A stretch of DNA of 64,000 nucleotides from JBBSBL01 sp046330255 (GTDB taxonomy: Bacteria > Actinomycetota > Thermoleophilia > Solirubrobacterales > Solirubrobacteraceae): contig JAXLTC010000001.1 of NCBI GenBank assembly GCA_046330255.1, positions 1,364,001-1,428,000 on the forward strand. Direction: 5' to 3'. Positions within the stretch are counted from its first letter, which is position 1; every line of letters starts with the position of its first letter. Position numbers and translations under genes: made by a program. Of the stretch, positions 1 to 8,163 are shown piece after piece. The notes under the pieces are model-generated. The model was not told the DNA's origin, did not search any database, and saw only the letters and a program-made list of their open reading frames with translations.

Positions 1-959
1 TTCTTCACGAACCCGTCGTCCTGCGGCAGGCCGCTCGCGCGCGCATAACCCCGCGCCGCCGCGTTGCCCGAGTCCGGCACCGCGATCACCAGGTCGCCGT
101 CCGCCGGGGCCTCGCGCGCGAGGATCTCGCCCATCCGCCCGCGCGCCGCCTGCAGCACCGTGCCCGCCATGCGCGAGTCGGGGCGCGCGAAGTAGATGTG
201 CTCGAAGACGCAGAACGCGCGCCGCTCGCCCTCGACCGCCATCCGCGTCTCGATCCCGTTCGGCCCGAGCGAGACGACCTCGCCGGGCTCGACCTCGCGC
301 ATGTAGGTCGCGCCGATGATGTCGAACGCGCACGACTCGCTGGCCACGCAGTAGCGGTCGTCCAGCCGCCCCAGCGCCAGCGGGCGGATCCCGTGCGGGT
401 CGCGGAAGGCGACCACGCGGTCGCGGGTCATCACGACCGTCGAGAAGGCCCCCTCGAGCCGGGGCAGCACGTCGCAGACCGCATCCTCGATCGTCTCGGC
501 GTCGTGGGTGGAGAGCAGCGCCGCGATGATCTCCGAGTCGCTCGTGGAGCGGAAGCCCACGCCGCGCTCGCGCAGGCCGGAGTGAAGCTCGACCGCGTTG
601 ATCAGGTTGCCGTTGTGCGCCAGCGCCAACTCGCGCGCGTCGGAGCGGTAGACCGGCTGCGCGTTCTCCCAGGCCGAGGATCCGGTGGTCGAGTAGCGCA
701 CGTGGCCGACCGCCATGTCGCCCTCGAGCGAGCGCAGCTTGTGCTCGTCGAAGACCTGCGAGACGAGCCCGACGTCGCGCAGCGTCATGATGTTGCCGCC
801 GGCCTCGGCGGTCGCGATCCCCGCGGACTCCTGCCCGCGGTGCTGGAGCGCGAACAGCGCGAAGTAGGACAGGCGTGCGACGTCGCGGTCCGGGGCGAAG
901 ATCCCGAACACTCCGCACTCGTCGCGCGGTCCTTCGCGGTGGTCGAGGAAGTCGGTCAT
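1..959 (-). CDS. purF: Amidophosphoribosyltransferase PurF, C-terminus cut by window edge
   Basis: First committed step of purine synthesis: PRPP and glutamine give phosphoribosylamine in the cytosol. About 319 N-terminal residues of the usual ~480 are visible. The N-terminal nucleophile cysteine lies in DECGVFGIFAP at residue 15, so a 14-residue propeptide would be removed. The glutaminase core follows (LQHRGQESAGIAT, GHVRYSTTG, LAHNGNL, SDSEI), then the start of the phosphoribosyltransferase half (EHIYFARPDSRMAG, VPDSGNAAARGYA). The ATG at 959 fits the family N-terminus. It lies 79 nt downstream of purL on the same strand, last in the purine cluster. The PRPP loop and any Fe-S cysteines lie beyond the window. 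Confidence 0.95.
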   Translation of the reverse strand, partial: MTDFLDHREGPRDECGVFGIFAPDRDVARLSYFALFALQHRGQESAGIATAEAGGNIMTLRDVGLVSQVFDEHKLRSLEGDMAVGHVRYSTTGSSAWENAQPVYRSDARELALAHNGNLINAVELHSGLRERGVGFRSTSDSEIIAALLSTHDAETIEDAVCDVLPRLEGAFSTVVMTRDRVVAFRDPHGIRPLALGRLDDRYCVASESCAFDIIGATYMREVEPGEVVSLGPNGIETRMAVEGERRAFCVFEHIYFARPDSRMAGTVLQAARGRMGEILAREAPADGDLVIAVPDSGNAAARGYARASGLPQDDGFVK

Positions 960-1038
960 GGCCTGCCGGCTGAAGTCGGCGCCTGATCGGAGCGGTGCGG
1001 GCCTCGCGGCCGCCCGCACGGGCCAGCGTAGCAGCGGC

Positions 1039-3267
1039 TCATGCGAACGCCTCCGCCAGGCCGCTCTCGTGGACGGATCGAAGCTCCCCGAGCTCCGCGT
1101 CCAGCGCGACGGCCCCGCCGGCGTCCGCGATCCGCAGCCGTGCCGAGCCCGTCACCTCGCCGAGGAGCGCCGCGCCGGGCAGCGCCGACAGCGCGTCCGC
1201 ACGGCCCGAGACCACGAAGGCGCGGCCGGGGGCCTCGCCGAACAGGGCGGCGTCGTCGAGCGCTCCGCGCAGCGCCACCTCGGCGCCGAGGCCGCCCGCC
1301 AGGCAGCACTCGGCCAGGGCGATGGCGAGGCCGCCCTCGCCGATGTCGTGGGCCGAGCCCAGCGTGCCGTCGCGCACGCCGCGCCGCACGAGGCGGTGGG
1401 CCGCGAGCAGCGCGGCCGGCTCGGTCTCGGGCAGCGGCCCCTCGGGCGCGAGCCCGCGCAGCTTCGCGAGCTCGGACGCGGCCAGGGAGGGCTCGAACGG
1501 CCCGACCAGCGCGATCGCATCACCCTCCCGCTGCCACCCGATCCGCCCCGCGCGGGTCGCGTCGGGCAGCTCGCCGACCATCCCGACCACCGGGGTCGGC
1601 AGGATCGGTCCGTCGGGACCCTCGTTGTAGAGCGAGACGTTGCCGCCGACCACCGGGATCCCGAGCGCCTCGCACGCCTCCGCCAGCCCCTCGACCGCCT
1701 GCGCGAGCTGCCAGGCGACGTGCGGCTTCTCCGGGTTGCCGAAGTTCAGGCAGTTGGTGAGCCCGAGCGGCTCCGCGCCGGTCGCGGCCAGGTTCGCCGC
1801 GCACTCGTACACGGCCTCCGCCGCGCCGGCGCGAGGGTCGGCCGCGACGCGGCGCCCGTTGCCGTCGATCGCGACCGCGATCGCGGGGCGGCTCCCGTCG
1901 GGCTCGGCGCCCAGCAGCAGCACAGCGGCGTCCGCCTCTCCCGGGCGCCTGACCGTGCGCGACTGCACGAGCCAGTCGTACTGCTCGTACAGCGGCAGGC
2001 GCGAGGCCAGGTTGGGCGAGCCGAGCAGCGCGAGCAGCGTCTCGCCGGCCGTCGCGTCCGCGCGCAGGCGCGCCGGCGGGGCGGGGTAGAGCGGCTCGGC
2101 GGGCGGGGCGGGATCGAGATCGTAGAGCGGGCAGTCGTCGACCAGCAGCGGGACGGGCAGCTCGCCGGCCACGCGCTCGCCGTCGAGGATCCGCATCTCG
2201 CCGCCGTCGGTGACCACGCCGATCGGCGTTGCGGTCGTCTCCCACTCGGAGCAGACCGCGAGCACCTCGGCAACCCGCGCGGGCTCCACGATCGCGAGCA
2301 TCCGCTCCTGGGACTCGGAGACCATGATCTCGAAGGGCTCCATCCCGGCCTCGCGCAGCGGCACCCGGGAGACGTCCAGCTCCAGCCCGACGCCGCCCTT
2401 GCTCGCCATCTCGGAGGCCGACGAGGTGAGCCCGGCCGCGCCCAGGTCCTGCAGCGCGACGAGCAGGCCGCGCTCGAGCAGCTCCAGCGAGCATTCGAGC
2501 AGCTTCTTCTCGGCGAACGGATCGCCGATCTGCACCGACGGGCGCTTGGCCTCGTCGCCCTCGTCCAGCTCGGCGCTCGCGAGCACCGACGCGCCGCCGA
2601 TCCCGTCGCGCCCGGTCAGCGCGCCGAACAGCACCACGACGTTGCCGGGCCCGGCGGCCGCGGAGCGGATCAGGCGGTCCCGGTCCACGAGGCCGACGCA
2701 CATCGCGTTGACCAGGCAGTTGGACTCGTAGGCCGCCTCGAAGTAGACCTCGCCGCCGACCGTCGGCACGCCGATCGAGTTGCCGTAGTGGCCGATCCCG
2801 GCCACCGCCTGCTCGAGCAGGTAGCGCGAGCGCGGCGAGTCGGGCTCGCCGAAGCGCAGCGAATCGAGCACCGCGATCGGTCGCGCGCCCACGGCGAAGA
2901 CGTCGCGCAGGATCCCGCCGACGCCGGTCGCCGCTCCCTGGAAGGGCTCCACCGCGCTGGGGTGGTTGTGGGACTCGACCTTGAACGCGACGGCCTTCCC
3001 GTCGCCGACGCTCACGGCGCCGGCGTTCTCCCCCGGCCCCATCACCAGCCGCGGGCCGTCGGTCGGCAGGCGTGACAGCAGGCGCCTGGAGTGCTTGTAG
3101 GCGCAGTGCTCGGACCACATCAGCGAGAGCATCGCCAGCTCGACCTCGTTGGGCTCACGCCCGAGGCGCTCGACGATCAGGTCGTACTCGCGCGCGGTGA
3201 GGCCGAGCTCGAGCGCGCGCCCCGCGCCGGGCGTGGCGGCCGCCTCAGGCGGGGACGGCGCCGGCAA
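1039..3267 (-). CDS. purL: Phosphoribosylformylglycinamidine synthase large subunit PurL
   Basis: ATP-dependent synthetase subunit that turns FGAR into FGAM with ammonia supplied by PurQ, bridged by PurS. At 742 residues this is the small, three-component PurL. Visible motifs include LMWSEHCAYKHS near residue 50, GVGGILRDVFAVGARPIAV, a central VALQDLGAAGL and the second AIRS-like half with VVGGNVSLYNEG. The best start is TTG at 3267, inside the last codons of purQ (22-nt overlap); no in-frame ATG or GTG precedes the conserved region, so translation is probably coupled to purQ. Confidence 0.95.
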   Translation of the reverse strand: MPAPSPPEAAATPGAGRALELGLTAREYDLIVERLGREPNEVELAMLSLMWSEHCAYKHSRRLLSRLPTDGPRLVMGPGENAGAVSVGDGKAVAFKVESHNHPSAVEPFQGAATGVGGILRDVFAVGARPIAVLDSLRFGEPDSPRSRYLLEQAVAGIGHYGNSIGVPTVGGEVYFEAAYESNCLVNAMCVGLVDRDRLIRSAAAGPGNVVVLFGALTGRDGIGGASVLASAELDEGDEAKRPSVQIGDPFAEKKLLECSLELLERGLLVALQDLGAAGLTSSASEMASKGGVGLELDVSRVPLREAGMEPFEIMVSESQERMLAIVEPARVAEVLAVCSEWETTATPIGVVTDGGEMRILDGERVAGELPVPLLVDDCPLYDLDPAPPAEPLYPAPPARLRADATAGETLLALLGSPNLASRLPLYEQYDWLVQSRTVRRPGEADAAVLLLGAEPDGSRPAIAVAIDGNGRRVAADPRAGAAEAVYECAANLAATGAEPLGLTNCLNFGNPEKPHVAWQLAQAVEGLAEACEALGIPVVGGNVSLYNEGPDGPILPTPVVGMVGELPDATRAGRIGWQREGDAIALVGPFEPSLAASELAKLRGLAPEGPLPETEPAALLAAHRLVRRGVRDGTLGSAHDIGEGGLAIALAECCLAGGLGAEVALRGALDDAALFGEAPGRAFVVSGRADALSALPGAALLGEVTGSARLRIADAGGAVALDAELGELRSVHESGLAEAFA

Positions 3268-3922
3268 CGTGCTCGCGGATCGAGGCGAACAGGCAGAGCC
3301 CGTCGGCCGAGCCGGTGATGGCGTCGACCGCGTGCTCGGGATGCGGCATCAGGCCGAAGACGTTGCCCTGCTCGTTCGCGACGCCGGCCACGTCGGCGAG
3401 CGACCCGTTCGGGTTCTGCCCGGGCGCGTAGCGCAGCAGGACCTGCCCGGCGGCCTCCACGTCGCTCGCTACCTCGGGCGGCGCCCACCAGCGCCCGGTG
3501 GTGTGCTTGACCGGCACCGACAGGCGCGCGCCCTGCTCGCAGGCCCCCGTGAAGGGACCGCCGGCGCGCTCGACGACGACCTCGACCTGGCGGCAGACGA
3601 AGCGCAGCGAGGTGTTCGGCAGCAGCGCTCCCGGCAGCAGTCCGGCCTCGCAGAGCACCTGGAATCCGTTGCAGATCCCGAGCACGATCCCGCCCTCGCG
3701 CGCGAACTCGATCACCGACGACATCACCGGCGAGAAGCGCGCGATCGCGCCGGCGCGCAGGTAATCCCCGTAGCTGAACCCGCCGGGCACGACCACGGCG
3801 TCGACCCCGCGGAGATCCTCGTCGGCGTGCCAGAGCACCGTGGCCTCGCCGGCGCGCTCGCACGCCAGCAGCGCGTCCACCTCGTCACAGGAGCCGGGGA
3901 AGCGGACGACGCCGAACCTCAC
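3245..3922 (-). CDS. purQ: FGAM synthase glutaminase subunit PurQ
   Basis: Class I glutamine amidotransferase that feeds ammonia to PurL. The 225 residues show the nucleophile elbow VLGICNGFQVL (Cys near residue 87) and the C-terminal catalytic pair in LMPHPEHAVD. VPGGFSYGDYLRAG is the usual oxyanion-side loop. The GTG start at 3922 overlaps the purS stop as GTGA, so purS-purQ-purL read as one coupled operon. A longer in-frame extension upstream is only the purS and purC region in another frame. Confidence 0.96.
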   Translation of the reverse strand: MRFGVVRFPGSCDEVDALLACERAGEATVLWHADEDLRGVDAVVVPGGFSYGDYLRAGAIARFSPVMSSVIEFAREGGIVLGICNGFQVLCEAGLLPGALLPNTSLRFVCRQVEVVVERAGGPFTGACEQGARLSVPVKHTTGRWWAPPEVASDVEAAGQVLLRYAPGQNPNGSLADVAGVANEQGNVFGLMPHPEHAVDAITGSADGLCLFASIREHVAGAVPA

Positions 3923-4152
3923 GCCCCGTCCCCCTCGACCTGGATCTCGTAGTCCTCGATCAGCGGGTTGGCGAGCAGGCGCTCGCACATCTCGCCGAGC
4001 CGTTCCGGGTCCGGGACGTCGAGCTCGATCAGGCGGCCGACGTGCACGTTCTCCACGCCCTCGAAGCCGAGCGCGGGGAGCGCGCGCTCGACGGCCTGGC
4101 CCTGCGGGTCGAGGATGCCGGCCTTCGGGCGGACCAGCACGCGCGCCCTCAC
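3919..4152 (-). CDS. purS: FGAM synthase small subunit PurS
   Basis: The 77-residue PurS dimer links PurL and PurQ and passes the ammonia intermediate. The family pattern is clear: VRPKAGILDPQGQAVERALPALGF, then VHVGRLIELDV and a conserved LLANPLIEDYEI end. The GTG start at 4152 overlaps the purC stop by four bases (GTGA). Its presence confirms that PurL is the small form and not the fused enterobacterial type. Confidence 0.95.
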   Translation of the reverse strand: MRARVLVRPKAGILDPQGQAVERALPALGFEGVENVHVGRLIELDVPDPERLGEMCERLLANPLIEDYEIQVEGDGA

Positions 4153-5030
4153 GCGCCCACCCGAGCGAGCCAGGCGGAGAACGGCTCGCCCGTGACGAGC
4201 TCGTAAGCCTGGAGGTACTTCTCGCGCGTGCGCGCCACGACGTCGTCCGGGATCGCGGGGGCCGGCGGCGTGCGGTCCCAGCCGGTCGACGAGGCCCAGT
4301 CGCGCACGTACTGCTTGTCGAAGCTCGGCTGCGGGCGGCCCGGCTCGTACCCGTCCGCGGGCCAGAAGCGCGAGGAGTCCGGAGTGAGCGCTTCGTCGCC
4401 GAGCACGAGCACGCCGCCGGCGTCCAGGCCGAGCTCGAACTTGGTGTCCGCCAGCACGATCCCGCGCGCGCGGGCGTGCTCCGCCCCGTGCTCGTAGAGC
4501 GCGATCGAGACCTCGCGCAGGCGCTCGGCCAGCGCCCGGTCACCGACCAGCTCGACGGCGCGCTCGAAGTCGACGTTCTCGTCGTGCTCGCCCTCGGCGG
4601 CCTTGGTGGCGGGCGTGAAGATCGGCTCGGGCAGGCGCTCGGACTCGCGCAGTCCCGGCGCGAGCGGGATGCCGCAAACGCTGCCGTCGCGCTGGTACTC
4701 CTTCCAGCCGGAGCCCGTGATGTAGCCGCGCACCACGCACTCGACCGGCAGCATCTCGAGCTTGCGCACCGCGAGCGCGCGCCCGCGCACCTCCGGGGGC
4801 ACGCCCTCGGTGGCGGAGATCAGGTGGTTCGGCACGATGTCCGCGGTGCGCTCGAACCAGAACGCGGAGAGCCCGGTGAGCACCGCGCCCTTGTCCGGGA
4901 TCGGCGTGGGATGGACCACGTCGTAGGTCGAGATGCGGTCGGAGGCGACCATCAGGACCCGGTCCCCCAGGTCGTACATCTCGCGGACCTTGCCCGAGGT
5001 CAGGAGGGGCAGGTCGGCCAGCGCGCTCAC
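4149..5030 (-). CDS. purC: SAICAR synthase PurC
   Basis: Ligates aspartate to CAIR in an ATP-dependent step of purine synthesis. The 293 residues are close to the yeast/actinobacterial length. They begin LPLLTSGKVREMYDLGDRVL and carry ASDRISTYDVV, VECVVRGYITGSGWKEY, EGEHDENVDF, LADTKFELG and PSFDKQYVRDW. The chosen start is GTG at 5030. A TACCAT hexamer lies exactly seven bases upstream (5038-5043), the layout of a leaderless promoter; the open frame upstream has no homology. purC heads the purC-S-Q-L-F block, separated from purB by two secreted-protein genes. Confidence 0.95.
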   Translation of the reverse strand: MSALADLPLLTSGKVREMYDLGDRVLMVASDRISTYDVVHPTPIPDKGAVLTGLSAFWFERTADIVPNHLISATEGVPPEVRGRALAVRKLEMLPVECVVRGYITGSGWKEYQRDGSVCGIPLAPGLRESERLPEPIFTPATKAAEGEHDENVDFERAVELVGDRALAERLREVSIALYEHGAEHARARGIVLADTKFELGLDAGGVLVLGDEALTPDSSRFWPADGYEPGRPQPSFDKQYVRDWASSTGWDRTPPAPAIPDDVVARTREKYLQAYELVTGEPFSAWLARVGA

Positions 5031-5037
5031 TTGGGCG

Positions 5038-5043
5038 ATGGTA
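5038..5043 (-). promoter_or_regulatory. -10-like hexamer of purC, leaderless layout
   Basis: TACCAT on the minus strand, seven bases before the purC GTG. It implies that purC-S-Q-L-F has its own promoter, separate from purD-E-B. No clear -35 box is visible. Confidence 0.5.
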
Positions 5044-5217
5044 GCGGCGGGGGCGGTCGGGGCGGGCCTTCGGCCGTGCGATCCAGGCCGCGCTCTTGTC
5101 GCACAGCGCGCGCCACGCGGCACGCGGCTCCGGTCACCATCGAGCGGGTGTCCGACGCGCGGTCGATCGACCATCACATGCGTGGTGAATCGGACGCGCG
5201 TGACGGGCGCGAACCGC

Positions 5218-6588
5218 CTAGCGCGTAAGGGCGACCACGCGGACCCCGTAGCCGGGGAGGCGCAGGCGACGGCCGTCGACCGATACCGCCAGCGCCCGGG
5301 CAAGCGTGTTGACCACCAGCGCGGCGCGACGCGACGCGACCGCCTGGACCACCGGCGAGGAGGTCCGCACCCTGAAGAGCGTCGTGCCCGGGCTGAAGTA
5401 GCTGTGAACCGCGCGGTAGAGCGGATAGAACGCCAGCGGCCGCACCCCGCCCGTCGCCCGCGAGCGGCCGTAGAGGGCCTCGGAGAAGTGCCAGACCGTG
5501 CCGCGCTGCGGCGCTTGGGGTCCCCAACGGAGGCTGACCGCCACCCCGGCGAGCATCTGGCGCATCAGCATCACGGCCTCACCGGCGGTCGCCGCCCGCC
5601 CGGACAGCGGGCGAACGTGGTCCTCGGCGTACCAGAGCGGCAGTCGCGTCATCGCGCGGATCTGCCGCGCCACGTCCCCGAACCATCCCACCAGCCCGAG
5701 CAGTTCGGCCGTGGAGTAGCGGTTGTGGTCGTGGTCCGGAGCGATCAGCGGGCGGCTGATCGCGACGAAGTCGGCGCCCCGCTTGTGCCGCAGCCAGTAG
5801 CTCAGCACCGCGCGGTTGCGCTCCGTGATCGGACGGTCCGTCGCGTAGGTCGGCCGCTTCGCGAAGGACTTCGACCCGCTCCCCTCGATCGAGAGGTAGG
5901 GACCGCCGACCTTGATTCGGGGGCTCACCCGCTTGAGCGCGGAGTAGACGGCGTTGTAGAGGCGCGTGTAGGCCGCGACGTCCCACGTCTTCGAGCGCCG
6001 GAGGTAGTAGCCCTTCATCTGGTTCCAGACGATGAAGTAGCGCACGTACGGGTAGCGCCTCGCGACCGCCGCGGCCAGCGCCGCGAAATCGCGCACGTGG
6101 CGGGCGGTGGGCGGGAGCGTCGGGTAGGTCGAACTGCGGCGGCGCAGACGGGTCATCCAGTCGGGAGCGCAGCACAGCGTGATCACCGGCTCGGTCCCGA
6201 CCGCCCGCATGCGAGCCATGCGCCTGTCGAGGCTCGCCCATGCGAAGCGACCGGGCGCCGGCTGCGGGTTCGCGGCTCCCCAGCCGTAGAGGTGCTGGTT
6301 CTGGAAACGCGTGGCGGCGCCGAGCAGGTCGCGTATCTGCGCGAGACCCTTGCGGCCGCCGCCGATGCCGACCTGGGTGTGGGTGACGCCGAGCCACAGG
6401 CGGCTCGTCCCGACCGTGGTCCGATCGCTCACGTGGACGCTGACCCTGGCGGGCACCCGCCGCGGGGCGGCCGCGTCTGCGGCGGGAGTGGCCAGGCACA
6501 GCGCGAGCGTGCAGGCGGCGCCGATCGCCGCCCTCCGGCGTGCTTGTCCGGCGGGAGCCAAGGCAGGCGAACGATAGGCGGCGCGCAC
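5218..6588 (-). CDS. Secreted glycoside-hydrolase-like (clan A fold) protein with Glu-to-Gln at the acid/base position
   Basis: A 456-residue exported protein: a basic N-terminus and hydrophobic stretch ending near ATPAADA look like a signal peptide. The body resembles GH39/GH5-type TIM barrels: WLGVTHTQVGIGGG, FQNQHLYGWGAANP, EPVITLCCAPDWM, YFIVWNQMKGYY near residue 195, VGGPYLSIEG and LPLWYAEDH. Clan A enzymes use an Asn-Glu pair at the end of strand 4; here it reads WNQ (codon CAG at about 6019-6021), while a nucleophile-like Glu is kept in WYAEDH. Activity is therefore uncertain. The GTG start is supported by TACCTT seven bases upstream. It sits between purB and purC. Confidence 0.6.
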   Translation of the reverse strand: MRAAYRSPALAPAGQARRRAAIGAACTLALCLATPAADAAAPRRVPARVSVHVSDRTTVGTSRLWLGVTHTQVGIGGGRKGLAQIRDLLGAATRFQNQHLYGWGAANPQPAPGRFAWASLDRRMARMRAVGTEPVITLCCAPDWMTRLRRRSSTYPTLPPTARHVRDFAALAAAVARRYPYVRYFIVWNQMKGYYLRRSKTWDVAAYTRLYNAVYSALKRVSPRIKVGGPYLSIEGSGSKSFAKRPTYATDRPITERNRAVLSYWLRHKRGADFVAISRPLIAPDHDHNRYSTAELLGLVGWFGDVARQIRAMTRLPLWYAEDHVRPLSGRAATAGEAVMLMRQMLAGVAVSLRWGPQAPQRGTVWHFSEALYGRSRATGGVRPLAFYPLYRAVHSYFSPGTTLFRVRTSSPVVQAVASRRAALVVNTLARALAVSVDGRRLRLPGYGVRVVALTR

Positions 6589-6595
6589 GCGTCAA

Positions 6596-6601
6596 AAGGT
6601 A
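6596..6601 (-). promoter_or_regulatory. -10-like hexamer of the GH-like gene
   Basis: TACCTT on the minus strand with a seven-base gap to the GTG at 6588; this supports that start over the in-frame TTG nine codons downstream. Confidence 0.45.
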
Positions 6602-6648
6602 TGACCTTCGTGCGGCGGCGCAGCCGGTTCGGCCGGAGGATCCCGGGT

Positions 6649-8094
6649 TCAGCGCACGGTGACCGTGGCCCGCGCCCCGCCGTAGCCGCCGAGCGAGGCG
6701 ACGCCCGTCGCGCGGTAGGGGCGCGACGGCCGCGCGAGCGTGAACGACGCGCGCCCGTCGTGGCCGGTCTGGGCGCGACGGCCGCGGAAGCGGACCGTGG
6801 CTCCGGGCACGCGCGCGCCGGCGTCGGTCGCGGTGAAGGTGACGCGCACGTGTCCGCGCCCTGCACGCGCGCGGACGCCTCGCAGCGAGAGCGGCGGCCT
6901 GATCTGGGTGTGCCAGGTGAACGCGTTGGGGCTCGCGCCGACGGTCAGGTTGACGAGCACGTCGAGCTTCCCGTTCTGCGCGCTGGAGGCCGCGCGCCAG
7001 GCGCTGGTGGTCCCGCGCGGGAGCGGCACGGCGACGATCGCGCCGAGCTTGGAGACCCGCCGATCGCTGCGCCGGGCGAACAGGCGCAGGCGCCCGCGGC
7101 GATCCTGCGCCACCCAGGAGGTCCACATCCGCCCGTCCTGGTCGGCCGCCAGCGACAGCGTGCCCGACGCGTAGCCGGCGCGGAGATTCGCGGCCGTGAG
7201 CGTGCGGTGCGCCTCGATCCGCCAGAGCACGATCCGGCGCGTGGTCGGGTAGCCCGACGGGTACGCAGTCCAGACGCGGCCCTGCCCGCCCGGGCGCCCG
7301 GCGATCGCGGCGCGCCCGCTGGGCATCGAGTAGCTCGGCGCGCCGCCGTAGCGGGTGGCCGAGGCCGGCGCCCGGTAGCGCGGCCCTGTCGGAGCGCCGC
7401 CCGGGCCGGCGCGCTGGACGAAGCGGCCGGGATCGCCGGTCACGTTCGAGTCCCACGCCGCCCACACCTCGCCGGAGCGAGCGTCCGCTCCAACGTTCGA
7501 GTTGTAGAAGCAGCAGCCGCTGTGCAGGAAGGTCGGGGGCAACGCCCCGAGCGGCGCGACGCCGGGACGCACGCGGACGCCGAAGGTCCCGTCCCACGTC
7601 GACCAGACCTGCCCGGAGCGGTCGAGCGTCGCGGCGATCGGCGACTGGTAGGCGAGGTCGCTCTGGTTGACGCCCGCCGGCGCGGACCAGGCCGTCCCCG
7701 ACGCGTCCGAGGTGTCGGTGACGAGGTCGTTGACCGGGTCGCCGGGCGTCTGCCCGATCGCGCCCCACAGCACCCGCAGGCTCGTGCCGCCCGGGGCGAC
7801 GAGCGCCGGCGGGGAGATCGAGGGCCAGGTGAAGATCGGGTTCGCCGCCCGCACCGCACCGTTCGGTGCGATCGCCGTGTGCAACAGCGTGTCCTGGCTC
7901 GGCGTGTCGGCGCGGACCCACGCGACGTGCAACACGCCGTCACGCGTGCGCGCCAGCCCCACCGACTCGAGCAGCGATCCCTTCGGCCCGCTCGTCACCT
8001 GCGTCCAGCGCCCGGGGGCGCCGGCCTGGGCGGCGGGCGCTGCGGACAGCGCGCAGCCGAGCACGAGCAGGAAGGCGATGCGGCGACGGCTCAC
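6649..8094 (-). CDS. Secreted beta-propeller-like protein with C-terminal Ig-like domain
   Basis: A 481-residue exported protein of unknown substrate. The GTG at 8094 is chosen because AAGGAG lies just upstream and the product then starts VSRRRIAFLLVLGCALSAAP, a textbook signal peptide; an ATG at 8124 in the same frame is less likely. The body has repeated blades with WxxWD or VWxxWxS patterns (VWSTWDGTFG, VWAAWDSN, MWTSWVAQD), as in BNR/sialidase-like propellers. The last ~85 residues (VRVTFTATDAGARVPGATVRF to YRATGVASL) form an Ig-like or carboxypeptidase-regulatory-like fold. It follows purB by 69 nt in the same direction and precedes another secreted gene. No catalytic residues can be named. 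Confidence 0.55.
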   Translation of the reverse strand: MSRRRIAFLLVLGCALSAAPAAQAGAPGRWTQVTSGPKGSLLESVGLARTRDGVLHVAWVRADTPSQDTLLHTAIAPNGAVRAANPIFTWPSISPPALVAPGGTSLRVLWGAIGQTPGDPVNDLVTDTSDASGTAWSAPAGVNQSDLAYQSPIAATLDRSGQVWSTWDGTFGVRVRPGVAPLGALPPTFLHSGCCFYNSNVGADARSGEVWAAWDSNVTGDPGRFVQRAGPGGAPTGPRYRAPASATRYGGAPSYSMPSGRAAIAGRPGGQGRVWTAYPSGYPTTRRIVLWRIEAHRTLTAANLRAGYASGTLSLAADQDGRMWTSWVAQDRRGRLRLFARRSDRRVSKLGAIVAVPLPRGTTSAWRAASSAQNGKLDVLVNLTVGASPNAFTWHTQIRPPLSLRGVRARAGRGHVRVTFTATDAGARVPGATVRFRGRRAQTGHDGRASFTLARPSRPYRATGVASLGGYGGARATVTVR

Positions 8095-8163
8095 GTGGCT
8101 CCTTCGGATCGCGGGCGCGTACATGCCAGCACGGCGCCCGGCGTCTCGACGGTTGTTCTGCGC

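Noticed and set aside
958..3075. Long plus-strand frame of 705 codons
   Set aside because: Antisense to purL and purF; Arg/Gly/Ala-rich composition with no motif, typical of high-GC shadow frames.
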